Source of the DNA: JABWBD01 sp040768665
GTDB lineage: Bacteria > Planctomycetota > Planctomycetia > Pirellulales > Thermoguttaceae
Length of the DNA stretch: 64,000 nt
Direction of reading: 5' to 3'
NCBI GenBank assembly: GCA_040768665.1
Contig: JAXGMN010000020.1
Coordinates: 62,001 to 126,000 of the forward strand
Shown piece by piece: positions 33,640 through 41,259 of this stretch. The position numbers were made by a program, and so were the translations under genes. Each line of letters begins with the position of its first letter. The first letter of the stretch is position 1. Under the pieces are notes generated by a model, which had not been told where the DNA came from, made no database searches, and was given only the letters and a program-made list of their open reading frames with translations.

Positions 33640-34354
33640 GTAGTCGGTAAGGGAGCGGCGTTGCCGCCACTCCCTCCCTAAGAACCGTGCGCAAGTTTCC
33701 CCGCACACGGCTCAAGCAAGCTGCCGCTGCTACCTCGCGTTCACCAACCAGCCGTTGCTGTCCCATGCTTACGGTTACCTTTTCACATGGATCAATGATG
33801 TCAACGAGCCTCACGCCTTGACTCACCAGTCGGAAGTCAGCACCTTTCCAGGTCGGGCAGTCGCCCTATCCAGCCGGTTATGGATTCCCGTTGCCTTTCG
33901 GCTGCTGGCCTTCGCTTCCTCCGACATCCCATACCCACCAGAGAGTTCTGTGTCCCTTGCGGTTCACTTGATTTGGCCATCGGTCGGACTCTGTTGGACT
34001 TACCAATACGTTCCGCAATAAGAGGAGATGCGATTGGTTTAGGCGTCCTCTCTGCTGCGTGAGCACGGGTATCCACAACCGTCAACGGGACATTTGCGGG
34101 TTCCCGCTCAAACGCTTGGGCGTCAGCCGTTGCCCAAGTTCTCCATAACGCAACTTCAACCAAGGATTCACTTCGTTCGCCATGCCAACCTTTCCTAGCC
34201 CTGATGCTCCATTCGGCTTGGGGCACCATTGGGCATCTTCCTCGTGCTCCCACACCCCGCCGTTACCGGCAACGATGTGAGGAACGGGAACAGATGGGGT
34301 CACTTCCATCTGTCGTCTCTCGACGCACTCCTTTCTTGCAGCATCGTGTCGCAC
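33640..34354 (-). mobile_element. Group II intron, ORF-less
   Basis: On the minus strand the 5' end reads GTGCGACACG (group II 5' consensus GUGYG) at 34354. The 3' end is domain V at 33682-33713 (GAGCCGTGTGCG, GGGGAAAC tip, TGCGCACGGTTC, with the catalytic AGC), then a domain VI-like hairpin (GGGAGTGGCGGCAACGCCGC) and a terminal ...CCGACTAC at 33640. Total about 715 nt. No reverse transcriptase/maturase is encoded; open frames inside are translated intron RNA. The intron lies exactly between the acceptor end of one tRNA and the 5' end of tRNA-Leu(TAG), so splicing would need a maturase in trans. Confidence 0.8.
33682..33713 (-). ncRNA. Group II intron domain V hairpin
   Basis: 32-nt hairpin with lower stem GAGCCGTG / CACGGTTC, GAAA-containing tip and the AGC catalytic triad at positions 2-4. 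This is the most diagnostic part of group II introns. Confidence 0.85.
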
Positions 34355-34420
34355 GCCCCGGATGGAGTCGAACCATCGTTTCCGGGTGAAGCCATGGTCG
34401 CTGCTGTTGGACCACAGGGC
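34354..34420 (-). tRNA. tRNA, degenerate, abutting the intron
   Basis: T-arm GATGG-TTCGACT-CCATC and acceptor GCCCTG/CGGGGC are clear, D-stem GGTC/GACC forms. The anticodon arm (TGGCTTCACCCGG) lacks part of its 3' strand, so identity (Glu or Val) is open. Its discriminator position is the first G of the intron. Confidence 0.5.
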
Positions 34421-34433
34421 CTTATCGAGTCAG

Positions 34434-34503
34434 TGACCCACGGGGAGTTGCACCCCGATCTCCAGTGTGCGGAACTGGTGTCTTCCTGCTGGACGAGCCT
34501 GTC
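34434..34503 (-). tRNA. tRNA-Ala(CGC)-like
   Basis: Anticodon stem CCAGT/ACTGG around TCCGCAC (C33) and T-arm CGGGG-TGCAACT-CCCCG are perfect; acceptor about 5 of 7. Confidence 0.55.
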
Positions 34504-34542
34504 CTGTCGCCGGAGGTTCACGTCAGCGAACGTCCGCAAGGC

Positions 34543-34611
34543 ATGCCCCCAAGGATTTGAACCCTGACCGACTGGTTGGAACGAGTCATGCTGCCAATTA
34601 CACCAGGGACA
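34543..34611 (-). tRNA. tRNA, anticodon uncertain
   Basis: Acceptor TGTCCCT/GGGGGCA and D-arm TGTAATTGGCAGCA are good. The anticodon arm GACTC-GTTCCAAC-CAGTC has an 8-nt loop or a C-C mismatch; Gly(TCC) or Trp(CCA) are possible. Confidence 0.55.
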
Positions 34612-34621
34612 CACTTATGAA

Positions 34622-34712
34622 TGCCAGCGGAAGCCGTGGACTCGAACCCACAAGCGGTTTTCAGCCGCCACCCGTTTTCAAGACAGGCTCCTCATCCGGC
34701 CGGATGACTGGC
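34622..34712 (-). tRNA. tRNA-Ser(TGA)
   Basis: Anticodon arm CCTGT-CTTGAAA-ACGGG, long variable hairpin GCGGCTGAAAACCGC and T-arm GTGGG-TTCGAGT-CCACG. The acceptor/D region is irregular. Confidence 0.7.
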
Positions 34713-34717
34713 AAGGC

Positions 34718-34791
34718 TCCGGGGGGCCGGAATCGAACCAACGACCTCCGTTTCAGAGACAGGCGTCACTACCAGCAGCAAATCACCCCGG
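34718..34791 (-). tRNA. tRNA-Gln(CTG)-like
   Basis: Acceptor CCGGGGT/CCCCCGG 6 of 7; T-arm GTTGG-TTCGATT-CCGGC; loop CTCTGAA reads CTG with a four-pair stem. Phe(GAA) is possible if the stem is read with a bulge. Confidence 0.55.
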
Positions 34792-34830
34792 ATCGTGTTT
34801 CCAGTCGGGACACCACTTCGTCCCGTGGAG

Positions 34831-34901
34831 TTCGGGGAGAAGTAGTCGAACCCTCGTTTCCTGGTTCAAAGCCAGGCGGCTTGCTGCCCGCCGATCCCCG
34901 A
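34831..34901 (-). tRNA. tRNA-Gln(TTG)
   Basis: Acceptor TCGGGGA/TCCCCGA and anticodon arm CCTGG-CTTTGAA-CCAGG are perfect; T-stem has one mismatch. Confidence 0.82.
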
Positions 34902-34902
34902 G

Positions 34903-34978
34903 AGTGCCCTGCGGGAGTCGGAACCCGCCTCCTCGCCAACTTTGGAAGGATGGCACCTTTGCCGCCCGCCAAGGGCAC
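34903..34978 (-). tRNA. tRNA-Gly(TCC)-like with enlarged loops
   Basis: Acceptor GTGCCCT/AGGGCAC perfect. Stem GCCATC/GTTGGC encloses CTTCCAAA (8 nt), and T-stem GCGGG/CCCGC encloses TTCCGACT (8 nt), so both loops have one extra base. Confidence 0.6.
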
Positions 34979-34984
34979 GTGAAG

Positions 34985-35071
34985 GCGGAAGGAGAGGGAG
35001 TCGAACTCCTCAAGGCTCATCGCTCGGCCGCTTTCGAAGCGGGTGCCGTCGCCAATCGGCTTGCCCTTCCG
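34985..35071 (-). tRNA. tRNA-Ser(CGA)
   Basis: Acceptor CGGAAGG/CCTTCCG perfect; loop TTCGAAA reads CGA; long variable arm CGAGCGATGAGCCTTG. Confidence 0.78.
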
Positions 35072-35077
35072 TAGTAA

Positions 35078-35149
35078 CAAGCTCCCGCAGGAGGAGTCGA
35101 ACGTCCATCCCCTGCTTAACAGGCAGGTCGATTACCGTTATCGGACACT
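35078..35149 (-). tRNA. tRNA-Asn(GTT)
   Basis: Anticodon arm CCTGC-CTGTTAA-GCAGG perfect; loop TTCGACT of the T-arm present, but the T-stem and acceptor do not pair well, so the ends are approximate. Confidence 0.6.
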
Positions 35150-35156
35150 GATCGAG

Positions 35157-35229
35157 TCAGGACGGCGGATCGGAACCCGCGATCTCGTGCTCCCGAAGCA
35201 CGCGGAATACCAGGCTTTCCTACGTCCTG
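35157..35229 (-). tRNA. tRNA-Pro(CGG)
   Basis: Acceptor CAGGACG/CGTCCTG and anticodon arm CGTGC-TTCGGGA-GCACG perfect; T-arm GCGG-GTTCCGAT-CCGC carries an altered loop. Confidence 0.78.
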
Positions 35230-35238
35230 TTCAGCAAG

Positions 35239-35308
35239 AGCCGCCCAGCGGTCGCGAAGTGCACTTCTGCCATGGCAAAGCAGCAGGCTACCGCTACATC
35301 ATGTAGCT
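35239..35308 (-). tRNA. tRNA-Gly(GCC)-like, degenerate
   Basis: Anticodon arm CTGCT-TTGCCAT-GGCAG forms. The T region reads TGCAC-TTCGCGA-CCGCT without a paired stem, and no acceptor partner is found; ends are approximate. Confidence 0.45.
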
Positions 35309-35338
35309 TGGTTGGAAGCCGAATTGTCAAAGATCGAG

Positions 35339-35410
35339 AGCACCGGGAGGGACTCGAACCCTCGTCGCCGCATTACGGGTGCGGTGTCCTTGCCACTGGA
35401 CGACCAGTGC
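35339..35410 (-). tRNA. tRNA-Thr(CGT)
   Basis: Acceptor GCACTGG/CCGGTGC, D-stem GTCC/GGAC, anticodon arm CCGCA-CCCGTAA-TGCGG (C33) and T-arm GAGGG-TTCGAGT-CCCTC all form. Confidence 0.85.
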
Positions 35411-35422
35411 AGTGTTTTTCAG

Positions 35423-35495
35423 TGGGACCAGAGGGACTTGCACCCACACCCGCCGGATTAAAAGTCCGGTATGCTGCCGTTACACCACAACCCCG
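35423..35495 (-). tRNA. tRNA-Lys(TTT)
   Basis: Anticodon arm CCGGA-CTTTTAA-TCCGG perfect; D-stem GTGT/GCAT; acceptor GGGGTTG/TGGTCCC pairs with wobbles; T-loop TGCAAGT. Confidence 0.82.
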
Positions 35496-35573
35496 TTATT
35501 CGGTCGGGGGTATGCGTTTCAACCGGCGTGCGTCCAACATGTTCTTCTCTCCTTCTGTCATCCAGTTTGCCAG

Positions 35574-35645
35574 TGGTAGCCCTGAGAATCGAACTCAGCA
35601 CTACGCGGTTATCAGCCGTGTCTGGGCCACCAGCCCTCGACTACC
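35574..35645 (-). tRNA. tRNA-Ile(GAT)
   Basis: Acceptor GGTAGTC/GGCTACC, T-arm CTGAG-TTCGATT-CTCAG perfect; loop CTGATAA reads GAT with one stem mismatch. Confidence 0.85.
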
Positions 35646-35659
35646 TTTGGTTGTTCAGG

Positions 35660-35733
35660 TCGGGAAGGTGGGACTCGAAGTGCACGATCCGTGTTCCCAA
35701 AACACGCTCACCTTGCCGCTGCCCTACATTCCG
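35660..35733 (-). tRNA. tRNA-Pro(TGG)
   Basis: Anticodon arm CGTGT-TTTGGGA-ACACG perfect. The T region reads GTGCAC-TTCGAGT-CCCAC, with GG replaced by CAC; acceptor about 5 of 7. Confidence 0.62.
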
Positions 35734-35739
35734 CTGAAG

Positions 35740-35819
35740 TCAGAACGGTCGGACGGGAACCGACGATCCCGTGGCCCCCAGCCACGCCGCGCGCGATACC
35801 AGGTTTCCGCTACGTTCTG
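35740..35819 (-). tRNA. tRNA-Pro(GGG)
   Basis: Acceptor CAGAACG/CGTTCTG, anticodon arm CGTGG-CTGGGGG-CCACG and T-stem GTCGG/CCGAC perfect; the T-loop is TTCCCGT rather than TTCRANN. Confidence 0.8.
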
Positions 35820-35834
35820 TTTGACGCCAATCAG

Positions 35835-35906
35835 CGCCCCGCCGAGGAGTCGAACCTCGTCTGACAGATTCGAAATCTGTCGTGCGATCCGCTACACTTG
35901 CAGGGC
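35835..35906 (-). tRNA. tRNA-Arg(TCG), copy 2
   Basis: Acceptor GCCCTGC/GCGGGGC, anticodon arm ACAGA-TTTCGAA-TCTGT and T-arm CGAGG-TTCGACT-CCTCG all perfect. First gene of the array in transcription order; near-identical to the unit at 30020-30091. Confidence 0.92.
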
Positions 35907-35942
35907 AAGGGGACCAGCCAACAGCGGTCCATCGAGTTGCAC

Positions 35943-35978
35943 GAAAAAAAGCCCGATGTCGCTGTGACACCGGGCTTT
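35943..35978 (-). terminator. Rho-independent terminator-like hairpin
   Basis: AAAGCCCGATGTC (35948-35960) pairs with GACACCGGGCTTT (35966-35978), and on the minus strand the hairpin is followed by a run of T (complement of the A run 35944-35950). It lies just upstream of the array's first tRNA, so it would end a transcript entering from higher coordinates and insulate the array. Confidence 0.7.
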
Positions 35979-36932
35979 GGTGGTTGATCAGGATCGTAGC
36001 CAAGTGTCACAAGCGCAGAGGATGTCCGGGCTGCACGTTCGCCGGATAATCGGCACAACGCCCGGTACCTCTTGGTTCGGCTTGAATACTTGACCACAGC
36101 GAAGTCATCGGTCCTCTACCTATGCTTGGGGCTGCTTGGAACTTCCCTAACCCTCTCTATCGCCAATAGACGCTCGAACCCGACAGGAAGTTCGCGATTT
36201 TTTCTTGGAGCCCAACAGGTAGATAGATGCCCGTGGCGGCGGTTTCATTCCCGAAAATTCTGAGAATCCACCCCAAGAGATGGTTATCGGCCGAGCCGCA
36301 TCCCCCAAAAGAGATCGACCGGCAATGGCACTGACTCAACCACCTTGCCGGCAATTCACCCGGTTGAACGTCGCGGCGCGCGACGTCGCTTCTTACAAAA
36401 AGCTCAGCGACCGATTCCCAGATGGGGGCAAGTCTTGGGTGGAACGCAGAATTAGGAACGCTGGCGCAGCCTGGGACTGGTCGCTTGGCTGCTCCGAAAG
36501 GCTTGAACGCCGTGGCAGGAGAGTGTCAAATACCTCACGGCCGACGAGTTCTCGGCATCTTGGTTTTTAAGATGAGTTTCCGGGATTCGTCCGCCGGCAA
36601 GGCCGTCAGATCCGACGACCGTGTGTCGAGAAACGAACGATAGTTGGGACGTGAGATCCAAACTCGACCGCACTCCACAGGCCCGCCCACGTCCTCGTCG
36701 ACAACGTCTCAGCGGCCATCGCGTTGACGTCGGAAGTTGTTGCCAGTTGACCAGCAGGCCGTCGGGCTGATTCCTTTGCGAGTGGACGATTGACACGGCC
36801 GCATCTGGCAATAAAACTCAGCTTCGTCGGGCTACCGGCGTGGGATCCCGGCGGCGACGGCAACGGTAAGGAGCCGTGACTCGGAATCCACAGCGTATTC
36901 TCGACACCGCATTACGTAGAAGAGGAGAATCC
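35979..36932. other. Long spacer upstream of the sialidase-like gene
   Basis: About 950 bp with only short open frames in competing orientations. The longest (36280-36570, plus) encodes an Arg-rich 96-mer I do not recognise. No RNA gene or repeat family is evident. Confidence 0.4.
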
Positions 36933-38051
36933 ATGATGAAACGTTCCCTGACGCTTGCGCCGTTGAGCGTTATCTTGGTCGGGATGTCCGTCGGCCATGC
37001 CCCCGGCGTCGCTGCCGAGGCACCGTGGTTGATTGAGGAATCGCAAGCAAGTTGGGCCCAAGCGCAAGCGTCGGGCGACAAGATCGCGATTACGAATGTG
37101 CTTTCCCTGAAGGGCGGCGACGCAGGCCGGTGGACCAGCCAGTGGCATCAGTGGCAGGGCACGATCGATGCCGCGGAGGTGGCCGTGAGAGCGGCAGTAG
37201 CCCAGTTTACCAACCAGACGATTGAGGTCGTGGTCAAAGGCTCTGAGACGCCCTACACGGACGCCAGCGGAGTCCCGCATACTTGGTACGGCAGGTGTAT
37301 GATCGCGATTGTGGATGAAAATCGCTGGATTATGGCCTTACGTTCAGGCATCAACCATATTGCCTGGGACACTCCCCGCAAACGGGACACGATTCATCTC
37401 TTAACGTCGAGCGATGAGGGAAGAACCTGGAACAAGCTTGACCACTGGTTCGACGGAACGCCAATCCAAGGAATGCCTTATGAAGATGGAGAAACCCACA
37501 GTGAGCCGGGCCTCTACCGGATGCCCAACGGGGATCTGATTCTCCAGTTCTGGCGAATCGACTATTCTGCGGGCACCAAGCAACTGCGGTCGACGGACAA
37601 CGGCAAGTCGTGGGCTGTGGATATTGACAGGATTAACGTCGCCGGGGTGACCGGGGCGGAAGGTGATCGAGCGATCGGTACGGAGGACTGGTTCGTGGAT
37701 CCGGAAAACCCATCGCACGTTTACATGGCATTCGAGTACTTTCTCTACAACCAGAAGGCAGGCTCCCTCTTGACCAAATCGACGGACAATGGCAAGAGCT
37801 ATGCCTTCCTCAGTTGGATGAGCCCGCTAGGCGTCTCCAAGAACCCCGCTTCGGGCGCCACGTTTGAACCGGCCATCGAGTATGTGGGAAACCGGACGAT
37901 TGTGGCAGTGTTGCGAGGTTTGGCGGGAGACCGGCATACCTGGCAGACCGTCAGTACCGACATGGGCGTTTCATTCTCTCCGCTGGTCGACATTTCTGCG
38001 CTATTGCAGACGTGGAGCAATACACCTTTGGGGCCCAACGGGCGAAGATGA
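36933..38051 (+). CDS. Exported sialidase/BNR-repeat-like protein, C-terminus frameshifted
   Basis: 372 residues from ATG at 36933 (AGGAG at 36923-36927) with a signal peptide (LAPLSVILVGMSVGHAPGVAA). Asp-box motifs are present: SSDEGRTWNKL, STDNGKSWAVD, STDNGKSYAFL and STDMGVSFSPL. With the RCMIAIVDENRWIMALRSG strand these support a six-bladed sialidase fold. The frame closes at 38051. An adjacent frame (from about 38003 to 38242) carries EQYTFGAQRAKMMIEADRNG, then DGKPDADSGWRELH and a beta-rich tail, which looks like the natural continuation, so an indel near 38000-38015 probably truncates the protein. Sulfatases and glycosidases elsewhere in the window suggest use of sulfated or sialylated glycans. 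Confidence 0.75.
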   Translation: MMKRSLTLAPLSVILVGMSVGHAPGVAAEAPWLIEESQASWAQAQASGDKIAITNVLSLKGGDAGRWTSQWHQWQGTIDAAEVAVRAAVAQFTNQTIEVVVKGSETPYTDASGVPHTWYGRCMIAIVDENRWIMALRSGINHIAWDTPRKRDTIHLLTSSDEGRTWNKLDHWFDGTPIQGMPYEDGETHSEPGLYRMPNGDLILQFWRIDYSAGTKQLRSTDNGKSWAVDIDRINVAGVTGAEGDRAIGTEDWFVDPENPSHVYMAFEYFLYNQKAGSLLTKSTDNGKSYAFLSWMSPLGVSKNPASGATFEPAIEYVGNRTIVAVLRGLAGDRHTWQTVSTDMGVSFSPLVDISALLQTWSNTPLGPNGRR

Positions 38052-38242
38052 TGATCGAGGCGGATCGCAATGGTGACGGGAAGCCGGACGCCGACTCGGG
38101 TTGGCGGGAACTCCACAACGGCTCCAATGCTTACACAGTATCCGGTCTTGGGGCCAGCCGTTGGCGGCTAAGACTTCACCTTCATTCAACCAATACAGCC
38201 GGCGCGCCTAAGATTATTCAAGTGAAGGTTTCACCGCGATAA

Positions 38243-38892
38243 CGGCTCCGCGTCGATCGCCGATGGCCAGTGATCGGGAGAATCGATCGCGTCAGACTTC
38301 GCGGAAAGTATCTGCGCTTCGATCGAGCCGAGTTATGGCGGTAACGACGGCAAAATTTCATCCTATTAGCAGTGAGAGTCCGAGGAACTCATGTGTGTTT
38401 CGGGACTCCGAGAATACCACCGTTTTCTCGGACGGACGGGCTGTGTAGCTTCGGCGCCTCGATCACGTCGACCGAAGCACTGTGTGGACACAGTCTTGCC
38501 ACCTCAAATCGGTATCTCAATGTCGAACTGGAACTGGTATTCTCCACCAAACGCTGGACGTAATAGAGGACAACTCAGCACCGCGTAAAGCTGGGATGCA
38601 CGCGCGGCCGGGACTCATCCTGTTGAAAGGCGCCGGTGCAGAGGCCGTTTCTTACAACCGAATCACCGACCCGGCGCTGGGCGAACAACTGGGCCGGGAA
38701 CGGATGAAGCCGCGAAAGGATAGAACGGGAGCGACGGGCCGAACCGCCGTGGTAAACGCCGTTCGCGGAGTGTTCTCACAGTCAATTGTCGCCAAACTCT
38801 ACCCAGTTCCCGACGCGCACATCGTCCTCGTTCTACGCGACCCGGCCACGGACGACACCTTCGCGATCGATCAGCAAGAGAAACGTTCTTCG
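38243..38892. other. Spacer without recognised gene
   Basis: 650 bp between the sialidase-like gene and the oxidoreductase stop. A long plus-strand open frame (38482-40563) runs through here but is antisense to the oxidoreductase and has no recognisable protein features. Confidence 0.5.
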
Positions 38893-40221
38893 TCAGGCAT
38901 ACTTCATGATGCCAGGCATGGGCGTGGGGTAGATGCCGTCGGGGCCGGGTTGAACCGGGGTCTTAATGTCCCAGTTGTATTCCGGCAGGCTGAAGCTGTG
39001 CGTCGATGCGAGGAGTTCCTCCCACGTCATCTGTTGGCCCGTGTCGCATACCATTTCGCCCATGGTCGCGAGCATGGTCGTCAGGTACATGTAGTGACCG
39101 TTGTTGATCGTTTTGCCGGCGCGGATGGCGTCGAACAGCGCCACGTGTTCCGCGTCGGTCATGCTCACGGGTTTTTCCGGCTTCTCGTAACGCCAGGGAT
39201 TCTCGCCCTCGATGGCCGGTCGGCTGGGCATGAAGGCGCGGCCCTTGCTGCCAAGGACGACCGTGGTCGCTTCACCGAAGCATCCGGGGATATTTCGGGA
39301 AAAGGCGTACAGCCGCACGCCGTTGGCATACTCGTAGACGATCGATTGATGGTCGTACAGGTCGCCGTATTTCGGCTCGGTGCATACCTGCCGCCCGCCC
39401 AGGCCCCATGCCGTTGCGGGGGCCACGTCGCCCATTGCCCAGGAGGCCTTGTCGATCTGGTGGATCAACGTTTGCGTGGGCGCGCTGCCGGCAAGCCAGT
39501 CGAAATGGTACCAGTTTTGGAATTGGTACTGTACTTCCGTCCACTGGGGCTGACGCTCTCGCAGAACATAGGGACCGCCCATGCGCGTCGCCTGCATCGC
39601 AACGATGTCGCCGATCTGGCCGTCCTGAATCCGCTGGATCGTCTCTTGAACCCCCTTGTCGTACCGCCAGCAAAGGCCCGAAACGACGCACAGCTTGCGC
39701 TTCTTCGCCTCATCCGTGGCCGCCTTGGTCATGTTGGCCCCCGGCACGTCCAGCCCATTCGGCTTCTCGCAGAAGACGTGCTTGCCGGCCTCGACTGCCG
39801 CTGTGAGATATGCGGGATGGAAGTGCGACGCGCAGGCGATCAGCACGACGTCGATATCGCTGGCCAGCACCTTCTTGTAGCCGTCGAAACCGGTAAAGAC
39901 GTGGTCGTCGGCAACCTGCACTTGTTCCGGCTTGAGCTTCTTGATCCGTTCGAGCGAGCCGCGTGCCCGGTCCTCGAACAGGTCGGCCATGGCCACGAGG
40001 CGGACGTCGGGGCCGGCGTTCATGGCATTGACCGCCGCGCCCGACCCTCGCCCGCCGCAGCCGATCAGGCCGATCTTAATGACATCGCTCCCGGCGGCAT
40101 GGGCGCCGCGGGCAAGGCTCAATGGACCGATCGCGGCCAGGCCGGCGACCGCGGCCGATCGGCCGAGGAACTCGCGACGGGAAGCAGTGGCAGGCTGGCG
40201 GGGGACGTGAAATTCCGACAT
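38893..40221 (-). CDS. Tat-exported Gfo/Idh/MocA oxidoreductase
   Basis: 442 residues from ATG at 40221, with GAGGA five bases upstream. The N-terminus has a twin-arginine signal (SRREFLGRSAAVAGLAAIG). A Rossmann domain follows: IKIGLIGCGGRGSG, VRLVAMADLF, and the EKPNGLDVPG segment with the conserved EKP of NAD(P)-dependent Gfo/Idh/MocA enzymes. The C-terminal beta-sheet domain carries YDKGVQETIQRI and YDHQSIVYEYANGVRLYAF. Planctomycetes have many such exported paralogues acting on sugars or inositols; the substrate is unknown. No operon partner is evident. Confidence 0.92.
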   Translation of the reverse strand: MSEFHVPRQPATASRREFLGRSAAVAGLAAIGPLSLARGAHAAGSDVIKIGLIGCGGRGSGAAVNAMNAGPDVRLVAMADLFEDRARGSLERIKKLKPEQVQVADDHVFTGFDGYKKVLASDIDVVLIACASHFHPAYLTAAVEAGKHVFCEKPNGLDVPGANMTKAATDEAKKRKLCVVSGLCWRYDKGVQETIQRIQDGQIGDIVAMQATRMGGPYVLRERQPQWTEVQYQFQNWYHFDWLAGSAPTQTLIHQIDKASWAMGDVAPATAWGLGGRQVCTEPKYGDLYDHQSIVYEYANGVRLYAFSRNIPGCFGEATTVVLGSKGRAFMPSRPAIEGENPWRYEKPEKPVSMTDAEHVALFDAIRAGKTINNGHYMYLTTMLATMGEMVCDTGQQMTWEELLASTHSFSLPEYNWDIKTPVQPGPDGIYPTPMPGIMKYA

Positions 40222-40686
40222 GAGATCCTCGTGGCTGTAAAGGGTGGGAAGGCACAAACGATTTCAGCACGATCGCCTGGAGCGATGGCGGGCGGGGCTG
40301 GCTTCGCCGTTGCGCCGAGCGCAGCCGCCCCACCACTGGAGTCTGGCACAAGCAGGGAGCGGTGTCAACCGTCGGGGGAGCCCGGGACCATGCCATGTCC
40401 AGCTAAATACGCTACCACCCCGAAATCAAGATACCCAAGCGTTCGCTGCTGCGGCTTGGCACACCGAGTGCCTCGCAACGTCATGCTTCCATTGCCGGAT
40501 ACAGCATGCAGCGAACCAGCCCGACTCACCGTGGACCTTGCCGACCGCGCCGCCAGGCGATAAACTCAGACAGCCGGACAACCATCCAGGGTACTTCCGG
40601 GCCAGCTTGTTCTGGTCACTTTGTGGTGCGGAGGCCATCGGCCCCTGACTCACCACCGTTCTGTCACCCAGCATGGAGGTGTCGTC
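40222..40686. other. Intergenic region between divergent genes
   Basis: 465 bp separate the oxidoreductase start from the membrane protein start. Promoters for both are expected here; I see no coding or repeat feature. Confidence 0.4.
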
Positions 40687-41259
40687 GTGAAACATCCCGC
40701 TTCGATTCTGGCTTGGCTCCGTGCCGCTCTCGATGAGTCCTGGGTGCTCGTCTTTTTGGGGTTGGCCTACGTGGTATCCCAACTGGCGATCGGCGCAATT
40801 TTGAGCTTTGTCGGACTTCGGGATTTCCTTTGGCTGCAGTGCTGTGGTTTTTCGGCGGCCCGCTACTTCCACGTGATTCAACGTTGGCAAACCCAAGGCG
40901 TCATGCCGTTTTACCAAGCCCATCTCGCGATCGACCGATTGCACTGGATCTGGTATACCGTCTTGCTCATGGCGGCGATCGCCCGGGCGCTCAACGCCAG
41001 CAACGCCGACCAGCGATCCAATTGGCTCCTGCTGTTGCCCGTCGGTGCAGGGCTGGCCGACTGGCTGGAGAACCAGTTCCAGGAGATCTTCCTCGGCGCT
41101 CCTGGCTTCGCCACCATCGTCGACCCGCTACCGCTGGTTTCGACGTGCGCCTCGATCTTGAAATGGGTCCTGGTGGCGGTTTCGATTGCCGTCGTGGTGC
41201 TGCTGGGGTGCCGTGCTCGGCAACAGCGGAAAGGGCACGCAAGAACCGTCGCCGCGTGA
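40687..41259 (+). CDS. Small integral membrane protein, unknown function
   Basis: 190 residues from GTG at 40687, preceded by GGAGG at about 40675. Hydrophobic segments: WVLVFLGLAYVVSQLAIGAIL (about 20-40), HWIWYTVLLMAAIARAL (about 90-107), SNWLLLLPVGAGLADWLEN (about 115-132) and a C-terminal ILKWVLVAVSIAVVVLLG (about 155-175). The GLADWLENQ segment after the third span recalls small planctomycete and proteobacterial membrane proteins of unknown function. I do not recognise a named family. It stands alone, upstream of a long repeat-bearing spacer. Confidence 0.65.
   Translation: MKHPASILAWLRAALDESWVLVFLGLAYVVSQLAIGAILSFVGLRDFLWLQCCGFSAARYFHVIQRWQTQGVMPFYQAHLAIDRLHWIWYTVLLMAAIARALNASNADQRSNWLLLLPVGAGLADWLENQFQEIFLGAPGFATIVDPLPLVSTCASILKWVLVAVSIAVVVLLGCRARQQRKGHARTVAA

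Larger units (their letters stand above)
29852..35906 (-). other. Large tRNA gene array (about 40 units)
   Basis: Almost every 60-150 bp the plus strand shows the complement of a T-arm (consensus GA.TCGAACC) followed by an anticodon-like hairpin, so all units are on the minus strand. Gaps are usually 1-20 nt. I list 40 units below. About 25 have pairable acceptor and anticodon stems; the rest carry indels or unpaired T-stems. Discriminators are not followed by encoded CCA. The array is broken by an SPFH fragment (30123-30389), an HNH endonuclease remnant (30880-31484), a spacer without recognised genes (32710-33390) and a group II intron (33640-34354). Confidence 0.88.

Noticed and set aside
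33837..34253. 138-residue minus-strand frame inside the group II intron, considered as a maturase remnant
   Set aside because: No reverse-transcriptase or maturase motif; it is translation of structured intron RNA.
36280..36570. 96-residue open frame upstream of the sialidase-like gene
   Set aside because: Arg-rich, no ribosome site that decides it, and no recognisable motif.
38482..40563. 693-residue plus-strand open reading frame
   Set aside because: Antisense to the Gfo/Idh/MocA oxidoreductase, whose motifs are unmistakable; the plus-strand translation has no family features and arises from GC-rich codon bias.
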